From Clostridia bacterium (GTDB taxonomy: Bacteria > Bacillota_A > Clostridia > Christensenellales > Aristaeellaceae), in contig JAFXMP010000081.1 in NCBI GenBank assembly GCA_017530275.1, positions 1 to 17,825 of the forward strand: 17,825 nucleotides of DNA. Reading direction: 5' to 3'. Position numbers and translations under genes: made by a program. The notes beneath the pieces were generated by a model that saw only the letters and a list, made by a program, of their open reading frames with translations, did not search any database and had not been told where the DNA came from. This document shows positions 1 through 8,900 of the stretch, piece after piece; the stretch's first letter is position 1, and every line of letters begins with the position of its first letter.

Positions 1-312
1 GCCGAAGCCGTCCGCCGCGTGAAAGCCCATTTCGTCCTCTCGCAGAAGCTGCCAGCAGTCCGTTTCGTCGATGTAGTAATGCACGCTCACGCCGCCCATG
101 TTGCCGTTCAGTGTGGCGCGGGCGTACTGCTCCGCGTCGTTGGTGCCCTCGGCCTCGTCGATATCCGCCGTATTATGGATCGTGACGTATTCCACTCTTC
201 CGCTCGTCAGTTTACGGTTCGGCTTATATTTGCTCCCGTCCGGGATCAGCTTCTCCTTGATCTCCAGCCCGTATTCGTGCCGGATTTTATCCGGCGTCAG
301 AAATTTGCCCAT
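1..312 (-). CDS. N-acetylmuramoyl-L-alanine amidase endolysin (3' partial)
   Basis: ATG at 312, with AGGAG 7 bases upstream, opens a frame that runs off the left edge; the first 104 residues are visible. The N-terminus (MGKFLTPDKIRHEYGLEIKE) is followed by V-E-Y-V-T-I-H-N-T-A-D (His46, the first zinc ligand of Amidase_2/PGRP-type amidases). V-S-V-H-Y-Y-I-D-E and G-F-H-A-A-D-G come next, in the usual positions of the fold. This family cuts the amide bond between N-acetylmuramic acid and L-alanine in peptidoglycan. The remaining zinc ligands, any cell-wall binding domain and any holin would be beyond the edge. Following fibre genes, it is most likely the lysis enzyme; a virion-borne wall-penetrating enzyme is less likely. 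No signal peptide is visible, so export would need a holin. Confidence 0.86.
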   Translation of the reverse strand, partial: MGKFLTPDKIRHEYGLEIKEKLIPDGSKYKPNRKLTSGRVEYVTIHNTADIDEAEGTNDAEQYARATLNGNMGGVSVHYYIDETDCWQLLREDEMGFHAADGFG

Positions 313-387
313 AATTCGTCTCCTGTTTTATCAGATTTCAATGCAGCTCCTGTTTTTTTAAACGAGATATTAATCTGCTCGGTCTTG
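313..387 (-). promoter_or_regulatory. Short intergenic leader with duplicated AAACAGGAG ahead of the endolysin
   Basis: The 75-base gap before the amidase gene carries AAAACAGGAG twice on the minus strand (320-329 and 347-356), 27 bases apart. The copy nearer the gene has AGGAG 7 bases before the ATG and is the ribosome binding site. The other has no ATG at suitable spacing, only weak ATT/TTG codons. I see no hairpin terminator and no convincing promoter here, so the endolysin is probably read from the fibre transcript. Confidence 0.45.
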
Positions 388-1188
388 TCAAACGGTTCCT
401 ACTGTCCATGCGCCGCCGCTGCCGTTATCCACACAGGACGCCGCTGCTACGCCAGTATCCGTACCGAGAATAATAGGGCAAGTGAATGCTATCATATCCG
501 TGGTTCCCACTCCAGCGGTTGACCACATTGTCAGTGGTGCAGTAATATAACGCCCGTTATCAATTTCGACAAAAACTCTAAGCGGTTTATGCGCCGCCGC
601 CATCACAAGCAGCTCGGAAAGCGTAACCGTTTCGCCGTTGATAGCAGCCGTATAGCCGCCCTCGCCATCATTAGTGAGTATAACGGTATAATCCTGGTCG
701 ACAAGCGCATAGTTGCCGTTTACAACGCCGAGGAATTTGCCGTTGTCCGAAGCAGCAGCGGCAGGCATACCATTGATAACTGTACCAGTTTTTACCCATG
801 TGTCGGTATTATCAGCAACCATGCCCATGATGGTGTCAACAGATTCCACTCCGTCATCAACTACATCGTTACTGATAAAACCGAGCATATTTGATTCGGC
901 AGCGTATGCGTGTAACGTATATATGGTTTTAAACCCGTTTTCTACGACATACCCATATACATTCTTGCCCGCTTGAATTGCCGTGATAATATCTGCGATA
1001 GATTTATTAGCTCCAAACGGATTTTCGGGCGTATCACCACCGCTAAATTCGATTGGATAAGCACCGCCACTCGGTTCTGCACTCTCCCATCCGTCACCCG
1101 TGGAAGTCAGCACGTTGCCAGCAGCACCGGGGTCGGGAAGAGAACCGCCGCCTTTTTTCATTGCAAGCGCGAACGTTACAAGATCCAT
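388..1188 (-). CDS. Fibre or receptor-side virion protein
   Basis: The frame is open from GTG 1197, but I prefer ATG 1188: AGGTGG lies 5 bases ahead, and the protein then begins M-D-L-V-T-F-A-L-A-M-K, a typical start for short phage fibre proteins. This gives 266 residues, or 269 from the GTG. A Gly-rich linker follows, with G-N-V-L-T-S-T-G-D-G-W-E-S-A, a phrase common in fibre stalks. Two beta-rich segments come next: about 45-160, with a YGYVVENGFKTIYTLHAYAA strand run, and about 165-269, with Y-T-V-I-L-T-N-D-G-E-G-G and R-Y-I-T-A-P-L. The last residues are C-V-D-N-G-S-G-G-A-W-T-V-G. Base composition is lower in GC than neighbouring genes, as often seen in exchanged host-range modules. No catalytic motif is visible. 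Location between the fibre and endolysin genes supports an adsorption role. Confidence 0.62.
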   Translation of the reverse strand: MDLVTFALAMKKGGGSLPDPGAAGNVLTSTGDGWESAEPSGGAYPIEFSGGDTPENPFGANKSIADIITAIQAGKNVYGYVVENGFKTIYTLHAYAAESNMLGFISNDVVDDGVESVDTIMGMVADNTDTWVKTGTVINGMPAAAASDNGKFLGVVNGNYALVDQDYTVILTNDGEGGYTAAINGETVTLSELLVMAAAHKPLRVFVEIDNGRYITAPLTMWSTAGVGTTDMIAFTCPIILGTDTGVAAASCVDNGSGGAWTVGTV

Positions 1189-1189
1189 A

Positions 1190-1384
1190 TCAGCCACCTA
1201 CCTTTGCCCACGCGCCGCCGGTGAAGTAATACAGGTTTCCCGTATCCAACTCCAGGAATACGCTGTTCACGCCCACGTTGTACCCGCTGAACGTTCCCGT
1301 GGGCTTTGTGTCCGAGCTAAGGCCCATCAATTCAAACGTAGCCGTGCCCGTGTTCAGCGCTATTTTTTTGTTTACCGTTACCAT
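1190..1384 (-). CDS. Small fibre-associated protein, 64 aa
   Basis: ATG at 1384 is preceded by GGAGAG, 7 bases upstream, right after the stop of the fibre gene. The protein is beta-rich. It contains G-L-S-S-D-T-K-P-T-G-T, then S-V-F-L-E-L-D-T-G-N-L-Y-Y-F-T and a terminal aromatic G-A-W-A-K-V. This short module (S-D-T-K-P-T ... F-x-E-x-D-T-G-x-x-Y) is one I know from phage tail and head fibre regions, both as a separate small protein and within fibres. It probably binds to or caps a fibre. Its stop lies 1 base before the preferred ATG of the next gene, so translation is probably coupled. Confidence 0.7.
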   Translation of the reverse strand: MVTVNKKIALNTGTATFELMGLSSDTKPTGTFSGYNVGVNSVFLELDTGNLYYFTGGAWAKVGG

Positions 1385-1397
1385 CTTTTATCTCTCC

Positions 1398-2885
1398 TTA
1401 TGCCGTAAAATAAAATCCGTCAATGATCATTCCGCCGTCGGTACCCGTTACGTTCACGCCAACGTACCCCGTGGGCGTGATCACAACAACGCCCGGGTGC
1501 AGATTCGTTTGCGCGTCGTGTGTAAATACGGGGATCGTCGCCACTCCGTCCGGCCCGTCCACGCCGGTGATATCCCCAAAATGGTGGCCCGTTCCCCCCA
1601 TATCCGTATTCCAATCCGTTTCCACGCCCAGCACCCCACGGATATACACGATCTTTCCTACCTGCCTTACGTCGATATAGCTGCTCGCCGTCGGTGTAAA
1701 CGCTGGGGTAAAAGTCCCTGTATTTTCCACGCAGGCCGCCTCTGCCGCCGCTGCCTTGTCGTAAGCCTTTTTAACGGCATAGGGCGTCGCCGCAAACGAT
1801 TCACTCGTGCTGCTTACGGATGACGATAGCATTGTCTCTCCGTAAAACTGCTTTGACGCAACCCGCTGCGCAGGTGCAACGATCCACCTGTTCTTGCGGA
1901 ATGTGATTGCCATTATGCAATTGTCGCCCCACAAATTACGTGATTTGTCTACTAACGAGTCGCCGTCCGCCGTCAAATAAAAATAAACCGCCGGATAAGA
2001 GCCTATTTTGAGCATGGGCCTGGTGTTGCCCGTGTGTGCGTATTTGAACAATATATACAAAACGCATCCGTCTCTGATTGAGAACCCCTGCGGCACGTCT
2101 ACAACCTTCTGCTGTGTATCACCGGCCGTTTCGCAGGTTCCGTAATATGTGTTTCCGCCGCCGGCCGTGCCCGGTTCGCCCTTGTCCCCCTTATCGCCTT
2201 TCGGGCCCTTATCGCCTTTTGGGCCCTGCGGACCTTGCGCTCCGGTATCGCCCTTCGGCCCCTGCGGTCCCTGATCTCCTGTATCGCCCTTCAGCCCGGC
2301 AGGTCCCTGTGCGCCGTCAAATTCGCCTCTGGCCACCGCGTCCCTCAGCTCGTCGATATAATCCTCTCTGTCGATCTCCGCGTCTGCCCGCAGCCCCTCG
2401 GCGATCACTCTGGCCGCCTCCGCGTTTATCCGTGCGTTTTCATTCGCTACTCTGTCTGCCTCTGTCCCGAGGATGGCCTCCAGCACTGTCGGGTCGCTCA
2501 CGATCTGCTGCTGCGCGTTTTCGTCATATACCACGCTTTGTACGGTCAGCGTAAATTCTGGGCTCGTCCACCACGTGCCCGCCGTGCTGTCATATACCCT
2601 GATCTCGCACGTTACCACGCCCACGGTATCCACCGCCGCCCGCGGGATCACCACGCTGGCCCTATACTCGTTCACGGTCATGGCCACGTCGCTTTTCTCG
2701 CCGCCCGGTTTTTGATAAACGAACTGCACCAGCCCCTCGGTCTCCGCAGGCAGCTCCACGGTCTCCGGCCCCGCCGAAAGTTTCACGTTCAACCGGTTTC
2801 CGATTCCGCCCTGCCGCAGCCAGATCGTATCCGGCACCCGTTCTTTCAGCATGTCTATAGTTAAATAATGATCGATATATTGCAT
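1398..2885 (-). CDS. Tail fibre / baseplate protein with collagen-like stalk, BppU-like N-terminus
   Basis: This 495-residue protein starts at ATG 2885 with AGGTGAG about 5 bases upstream. Residues 1-115 are beta-rich ([34 protein letters not shown]) and resemble the immunoglobulin-like N-terminal domain of phage upper baseplate proteins, which would attach it to the virion. Residues about 130-190 are a charged Ala/Glu/Arg coiled coil. Residues 191-244 are 18 uninterrupted Gly-X-Y triplets, a collagen-like trimeric stalk. Residues 245 onward are beta-rich with a short helical Ala/Lys segment ([15 protein letters not shown]) and a C-terminal domain rich in Gly, Thr and Val, probably the distal end. 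It is the first gene after the terminator and promoter. The fibre role is well supported by architecture; the receptor is unknown. The next gene follows after 13 bases, so this is an operon. Confidence 0.82.
   Translation of the reverse strand: MQYIDHYLTIDMLKERVPDTIWLRQGGIGNRLNVKLSAGPETVELPAETEGLVQFVYQKPGGEKSDVAMTVNEYRASVVIPRAAVDTVGVVTCEIRVYDSTAGTWWTSPEFTLTVQSVVYDENAQQQIVSDPTVLEAILGTEADRVANENARINAEAARVIAEGLRADAEIDREDYIDELRDAVARGEFDGAQGPAGLKGDTGDQGPQGPKGDTGAQGPQGPKGDKGPKGDKGDKGEPGTAGGGNTYYGTCETAGDTQQKVVDVPQGFSIRDGCVLYILFKYAHTGNTRPMLKIGSYPAVYFYLTADGDSLVDKSRNLWGDNCIMAITFRKNRWIVAPAQRVASKQFYGETMLSSSVSSTSESFAATPYAVKKAYDKAAAAEAACVENTGTFTPAFTPTASSYIDVRQVGKIVYIRGVLGVETDWNTDMGGTGHHFGDITGVDGPDGVATIPVFTHDAQTNLHPGVVVITPTGYVGVNVTGTDGGMIIDGFYFTA
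2154..2315 (-). repeat. Collagen-like Gly-X-Y repeat, 18 triplets
   Basis: Fifty-four codons encode G-X-Y without interruption, with frequent G-D-K, G-D-T, G-P-Q and G-P-K triplets. At DNA level it is an imperfect 9-base repeat around GGCGAT/GGCCCG, including a duplicated block coding G-P-Q-G-P-K-G-D. Such tracts can gain or lose triplets by slippage or recombination, which would change fibre length in frame. Confidence 0.9.
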
Positions 2886-2905
2886 TCATCTCACCTGCCA
2901 TCTGC

Positions 2906-2914
2906 ATTATATCA
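2906..2914 (-). promoter_or_regulatory. Extended -10 promoter for the fibre and lysis genes
   Basis: The minus strand reads TGATATAAT, a perfect TG-N-TATAAT extended -10 element. I see no good -35 hexamer 17 bases upstream (GTATAG), which extended -10 promoters tolerate. Transcription would start near 2898-2900 and give a leader of only about 14 bases that still contains the AGGTGAG ribosome binding site of the fibre gene. Its position between the terminator and the next gene supports a real promoter. Confidence 0.62.
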
Positions 2915-2943
2915 CGCGCCTTTCTCACCTATACCCCCACCTC

Positions 2944-2972
2944 AAAAGCAAAAGCGGGGATCTCTCCCCGCT
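2944..2972 (-). terminator. Rho-independent terminator after the giant gene
   Basis: Read on the minus strand, AGCGGGGA-GAGA-TCCCCGCT forms a perfect 8-bp, GC-rich stem with a 4-base loop (2953-2972), followed by TTTGCTTTTG. It begins 5 bases after the TAA of the giant gene. It would end, or partly end, the transcript carrying the head and ejection genes. Confidence 0.85.
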
Positions 2973-2977
2973 CCGCT

Positions 2978-5900
2978 TTAGTGCCACGGCGCCTCGCTCA
3001 GTTTGCTCTCGCCCCAACTGCTGTGCAGTCGGTAAAGCACGTCCTTCTGCTCGCTCGTGATCGGCAGACTGTCAATAATTTTCAACTGCTCCGCCTTCTT
3101 TGTTCCGTTGTCGGCTTTGCCGTCCCCGTTCTTGTCTTCGCCCTTGGCTGCGCTGTCCGCCGTCCAAAATCTTTCAAACACATCCGCGCTGATCCCGCTG
3201 CTTGCCACTTCGTCATAATATTTATACCATGCGTCCGCGCTCAGTCCGTCCGGATTCTTCCAGTTTTTCACCTTCGCTGCCGCCGTCGCGTCACTCATCC
3301 CGGCAAACGTAGTCAGCACCTGTTTGGCGCTCTTCTCATCGCCGTCCGCCAACAGCGCCTTGGCGTAATCCGTCGCCTTTTTAGTAATTGTGTCTTCACT
3401 CGTTTCCTGAATCAGCAGCACTTCCTTGATTCTGTTCCACGCTTTCAAATCGTTATTTTCCAGCGCGCGCGTCAGGTTGTCCGTCGAATACAAAGGTTTA
3501 TCCGTAATTGATTTTGTTTCCGCTTCTTCCGGTTTCAGCGCATCGTACAGGCTTTTGATTGCCTTGAGCACGCTGTTCCGCGGAAGTCCGTCATCAACCA
3601 TGTCGTCAACCAGCATTTCATACGCAGACAAATTCAATTCCCACAGTGCATCCGCTGCCTGCACAGCTCTTTCGTCTTTGGCAAGGATTCCGTTTTTCAC
3701 CGCGGTCTCCCATTTCTGCTGCGCGTCCGCCATGGCGTTCGTCCTCGCCTCCGAAGGCGTATTCCCGGTCGCTATATACTGTTCTATTTTCTCAGAGTCC
3801 GGTTCCAGCTGCCGGCGGATGTATTCTGTGTTGTTCCGTATTGCCGCGTCGTAGGCCTTCTCGGCGTTCGCCGTCGTAAAGCCCATGCCCTCCAGTGCCG
3901 TCTGCCGGGCAGTCTCCCAAGAGATCTCAAACGGCTTTACGGTCTTATTAAAGATCACCCTGGTAATGCCCATCACGTCCTGTATGGCCTTTTCCATCGG
4001 CATGGGCCCGATGGCGCTGATGCTTCCGGCAAAGTCCGCGATGGCCTCCAGGTCAATGGATTCCCACGTGCCGTCGAATTTGTCAAACGCCGTGCCCACG
4101 CCCTGGGCCGATTCTATCAGGTCGCTGATGGCGCTGATATCGCTCCGGTCCACGTTATATCCCTGCCACAAACTGAGGATATCTTTTACCCACGGGATCA
4201 TTCCGAACGGGCTCCACGCGCCGTCCAAAAACAGTACGTTTTTGTCACCCACAAGGTCGCTGATGAAATGTTCCAGCCATTTCTCGCTGTAGCTCTCGTC
4301 GTCGTCTTTGTCTCTCCATCCGGCCACGATCGCTTTAAACATGCTGTTTACAATGATGTTCGCTGCGAACGCCGCCAGCGCTCTGCTTTTGTTAATCTTC
4401 CGGCCCTTGCCGCTCATCATCAGCATATTTAAGCTCAGGCTGGGCTCCGCCATAAACGCCGTCACCATTTTGGTAAGGCCGCCGGCGCCGCGCATCAGCT
4501 CGTTTTTGCTCAAGGTTGAATCGTACACCTGGGTGTAGTCCACGATATCCCTGAAGCGTTTATACACGGCGTCATAAAAGGCGTCGCTGCCGTATTCCAA
4601 TTCTGGATGTTTGTCCCGCGTCTCCCGTTTGCAGCCGTTCCACAAATTCGTCCACGCCACCGCGTCCGCAATTGCCGCCGGTTTGCCCCACAATTCGGTA
4701 ATGCGCTGTCCCGGCTTCGCCTCATCCAGCATCCACGCCACGGCCCCGCGTCCGGTGCCGGTGTCAAAGCCGCCCTGCTCTTTAATGCCGGCAATCGGCG
4801 CGTGCTCCAGCATTTCTCTGTAGTCCGCTACGCTCGCCTTCCCGAAGATATATTTCGGGTCGAGGATCGCCATACCCCGCATCATGGCCGTCGGCTGTTG
4901 TACCACCACGCTCAGGTTGCCCATCACGGCCGCCCGCTTGAACATACTCGTGCCCTTGTTCCACAAGCTATCCAGCGGATCGGTCCGGATACCGCCGTTG
5001 ACTTGCGTCACGAATGTATTGATGTAGCTCATCGCGCTCTTTCCGTAGGCATTACTGATCGCCGTTTTCACGTTGCCTTCGGCCTTCGTTACGTTGCCGT
5101 TTTCGTCAATGGCCGTCTGCTGGTAATTGATCACCCGCTGCAGCGTATCGATCGGCACCGTCATGGTGGAGAAAAGCGCCATCTGCTGAATGTGGTTTGC
5201 CGCCACGCTCGTAAACCCGCTCAGTACCAGCGGCGTATTCGCGCCGTACTTCACGCGCTTCGTAAATCCGGCGTTCTTCAGCCGGGTATCGTCGCTCACG
5301 CCCAATCTGGTATACAGATAGTTTTTCGCGCTTTGGAAGGGGAAATAATATTCTTCGTTGAATTTCCGGATTCCGCTCAGCGCCATCGTCGCCTCGTTGC
5401 CGTATCTGGATACGTCGGTGCTCATGTATTTCACGATTGTATCCGCGTAATCCTTCATTTCCTTCGTAAATTCCTTGTGCTGCGTGATCTGCAGGAGCTC
5501 CTCCCAGCTCAGCTGATGCCTGTTGGCGTTTGCCTGCTGCTCCGCCTGCTCCGCGGCCTGCGCGATCTTCGCCTTTGCGCCCTTCTCCGTCAGCCCCTTG
5601 AGCTTTTCAATGATTCCTTTGCCGGCCGTCAGCTCGTCACCGAGCACCACGCCGCCGCTCGTCAAATGGGCCGTATCCTTGCCGCTTCTCCGTTCGCGTT
5701 CCAGCGTCGCGTAAATCTGCAGCACGGCCTCAATCGGCATATCCACCTCCCACGCGCTGCGGTCCAGCGTCGCCGGGAAACTGAAATGGATCGTCTTATC
5801 CTTCCAGTCTTTATAATGGTACTTGTCTTTCGCTTTGTCCAGCACGTTCTTGCCTTCCGCCACACGCCGGAACCATTCATCCTGCCCGTTGCGGAACCCC

Positions 5901-8900
5901 TCGTATACGTCCGCCATGGCGCCGCCGATCTTTTCATCGAAAAAATTGATGGGCGTCAGCATTTTTGTGGCGATAAAATCATATACCGGGCTGTTCTTCA
6001 CCATCTTGCCCACGGCGCTCTGCGTCACGCTCTTCGCCTTTGCAATAATGTTTTCCGCAATCGCGCTGATCTTTTTTCGTTTGCCGTCCACAAATGCCTC
6101 GTTTGCGCTCTCCACAAGGAACCGGATGTGCTCCGCCGTATTGTTCAGCACCCGCATATCGTCAAGGCTCAGCATACTGCTGTGCACCCGGATGCCCTGG
6201 TCCGTCTCGATCTTTTCTATCTTTTTGATAAGCTCGTTGATATCCGCCCGGATATCCTCATCAAATCGTCCGAATAACTGCGCGTATTCCTGCGGGATCT
6301 CATCCTCGCCCACGTCCTTGATTTCGTCCGCAAACTCCGCGATCCGGTGCATATTCACCGCCGTAATCAGGCTACGGTCCTTGTCGAACATGGCCAAAAA
6401 TTCCAGCACGGTCTTTTTCAGCACCTCCGGCACGTGCTGACTGTCGCTCTCCTTGTTGAAAAGATTTATAAGCGCCGTCAGGTTTCGCTTGATATCCCGC
6501 CGCATGGCCTCCTTCTGTGCCTGCTCTTTATAATACTCGCGCACGCTCTCAATGCGCTGCGCGTAGGCTCGCCGCAGGGCCTCCATGCGGTATTCCTGTT
6601 TCAGCCGGTCTCTCTCGATCTCGATCTCCACAGTGGTCTTGCCGCTCCGGCTCAGCTCCTCCAGCCGTTTCTGCAGCTCCTCGTCCGCCTTGGTGATAGT
6701 GCTCTGTATGCCTCTTCTGCGTTCGGTCTGCACGTACGCCTGCAGCTCGTCCAGCCGCGCGGCCTCCGCCTTTAGCTGCTGGTCTCTGCCCATCTTCTCC
6801 GGGTACAGCAGATCCCGCAGCATATTGAAGGCGTCGTCCGTCGCCCGCTCCGCAAGCGTTTCGCCCACAAGGTCACGGTCCTCCGCCGTATCCACGAGCT
6901 GCGTCTCGCGGCCGCTCTCGTAGAGCTCTATCATGTTCCGCATCTGATCGCTGGGCTCCGTCGTTTCCGGCAGCGGGAATTTGTTCTGGTCCCGCGCCGC
7001 CGAATAAAAATCATCCAGCGCCGTTCCGCCGCGTTTCGCATCCGTCGTTACCACGAATTTGCCCGCGATCCTGTCGCGGAACGCCTTGCGCCCGCCGAAA
7101 TGTGCCGCCACGCTGCTGTAGGTGGATTCGTCCATGAAGATCACCGGCATCTTTCCGTCGGGCCGCAGGTAATCGATAAACTCCTGCGCGTCCTCGTTTA
7201 CCACTTCCCAATGCCCGGTATCCTGCCATTCCTTCTCCGCGATCTTGTAAAGGCCGTAAAGCACCGTATCCACGTTCGCGCCCGTCGCCAGCATATCCTG
7301 CGCCTTGGCAAGACGCATGGCCAGCGCCTCCACGTATGCCTTGCTGTGGTCAAAGCTGTGATTATAGCGCCGTGCGATCCGCCGCAGCGCCGCCATATCC
7401 AGAGGCTGCGCTCCCATGGTCTCCCTGAGATCCGCCACCGTATTCGCCCGGTCCTCCAGAATGTCAATCATCTCCCACAGCTGCCGGCTCCCGCTTTTTA
7501 GCCGCTCAACGTATTCCAGCGCATTCTGATTCAGCACCCTGCTGTACCGGATATCATTATTTGCCGAATTAAACCGCTCGCTCAACGGAATCACGTTGCC
7601 ATCGTCGTCATACGTCACCGGATCAGCGCTCTTTACCTGATTCGCGTTTTTAAAAACATAGGTCGTCGATGGCTCTCTGGAATCCATATAATCCGCCGCG
7701 TTCATCCCCTCGCCTATGTCAATCACATTTTCAAGCACCACGCTGTCGTAGCCCTTTTTAAATGCTTGTTCGGCAATTTTGTTTACGCTCGTTTCGCCCT
7801 GCATTCCCAAATCTTCCGGGGCTTTTATCATATTCCAATCGGCATACTGACAATCATATACATACGGTTTTTCCATTTTTCCGTATAAAGCATATATGCC
7901 TCTGTTTTGATACCCTCTTATGATTTGTTCTGCAAGATCTCTTGACGCTGTTTCGTATTCTCCGTCTTTTACTCTATACCCATATTCATTTTTTGTTTGT
8001 TCTTTTATTTCCGCAGGCAAAACATCCATCCACGCTAAATTCTCATATCCTTCCAGCTCGTAAGACTGATAATAAGGCATGATCATCTTTACGAAATCAA
8101 GGATTTGTTCATCCGTATACTTTGACAAATCTTTTCCGATATTTGCCGTGCTTAACGGGCGTGCATTTAAAGCCCCCAAAGAATATGTAGATGCGTTTGC
8201 TGCAGAATCAGTAAGGTATATTGCGTTTTGTTGCCCGTCTTCTCTGAACACTGTGAATCCGAATCTACTTGTTCCATGGAAAAGTCTTGGCGTATTGTAC
8301 CCCGCGTTCCGCGCCGCCTGCTCCACAAGCCGCGCCTGCGTCTCTTCATCTCCGTTCTCCACCGCCGCCATGTACTCGTCATCCAGCGCGCGGCTGTAAT
8401 TCTTTTTGTCATATGCTTTTGAGTACATTTCGTAATACGGCTGATAATCATAATCCGCTTGTACGATTTCGTAGTCGTATTTCGGTTTATATCCCGGTTT
8501 TACTCTGTCGTAGTATTTATTGATTTCCGTTCCGCTCTTTGGCACCAGAAGGATATATTCTCCCTTACGCGGCGCATATTTTTGTACAGATATGTTAGCC
8601 GGTACTGCTTTGCCGTATTCAGATCCTTGTTCCTGCTTATATTCTTCCGCACTTCCTTTCGGCATGTATCCGTGTTCCTCAAGGTCTTTCAGCACATTGT
8701 ATTTGCTTACGGTCGGATAAAGATACGACAATCTTGACGGCATCAGATTATGTCCAAATCCTCCGGTACCCTTAAATCCTTCACTGCGTATGTTTTCGAT
8801 CTGCTGTGCCACATCGCCGTTTCTTCGCAAATTTAGTTTGTGAGCGGAATAAAGTCTGTAAAACTCGTTTTCTGTCAATTTTTCTCCTGCATCACGCTTG

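Noticed and set aside
19..522. 167-codon plus-strand frame
   Set aside because: It overlaps the antisense of both the amidase and the fibre gene ends; the minus-strand amidase has a clear start, ribosome binding site and catalytic motifs.
2154..2315. Possible tandem repeat or CRISPR-like array
   Set aside because: The periodicity is 9 bases and fully explained by Gly-X-Y codons; there are no spacers of the usual 30-40 bases.
2235..2864. Plus-strand frames of 158 and 209 codons opposite the fibre gene
   Set aside because: Repetitive Pro/Arg or Arg/His-rich products generated by the antisense of Gly-X-Y codons; no support as genes.
4607..6277. 556-codon open frame on the plus strand
   Set aside because: Antisense shadow of the coiled-coil and LPD38-like part of the giant gene; Arg/His-rich composition, no recognisable motif.
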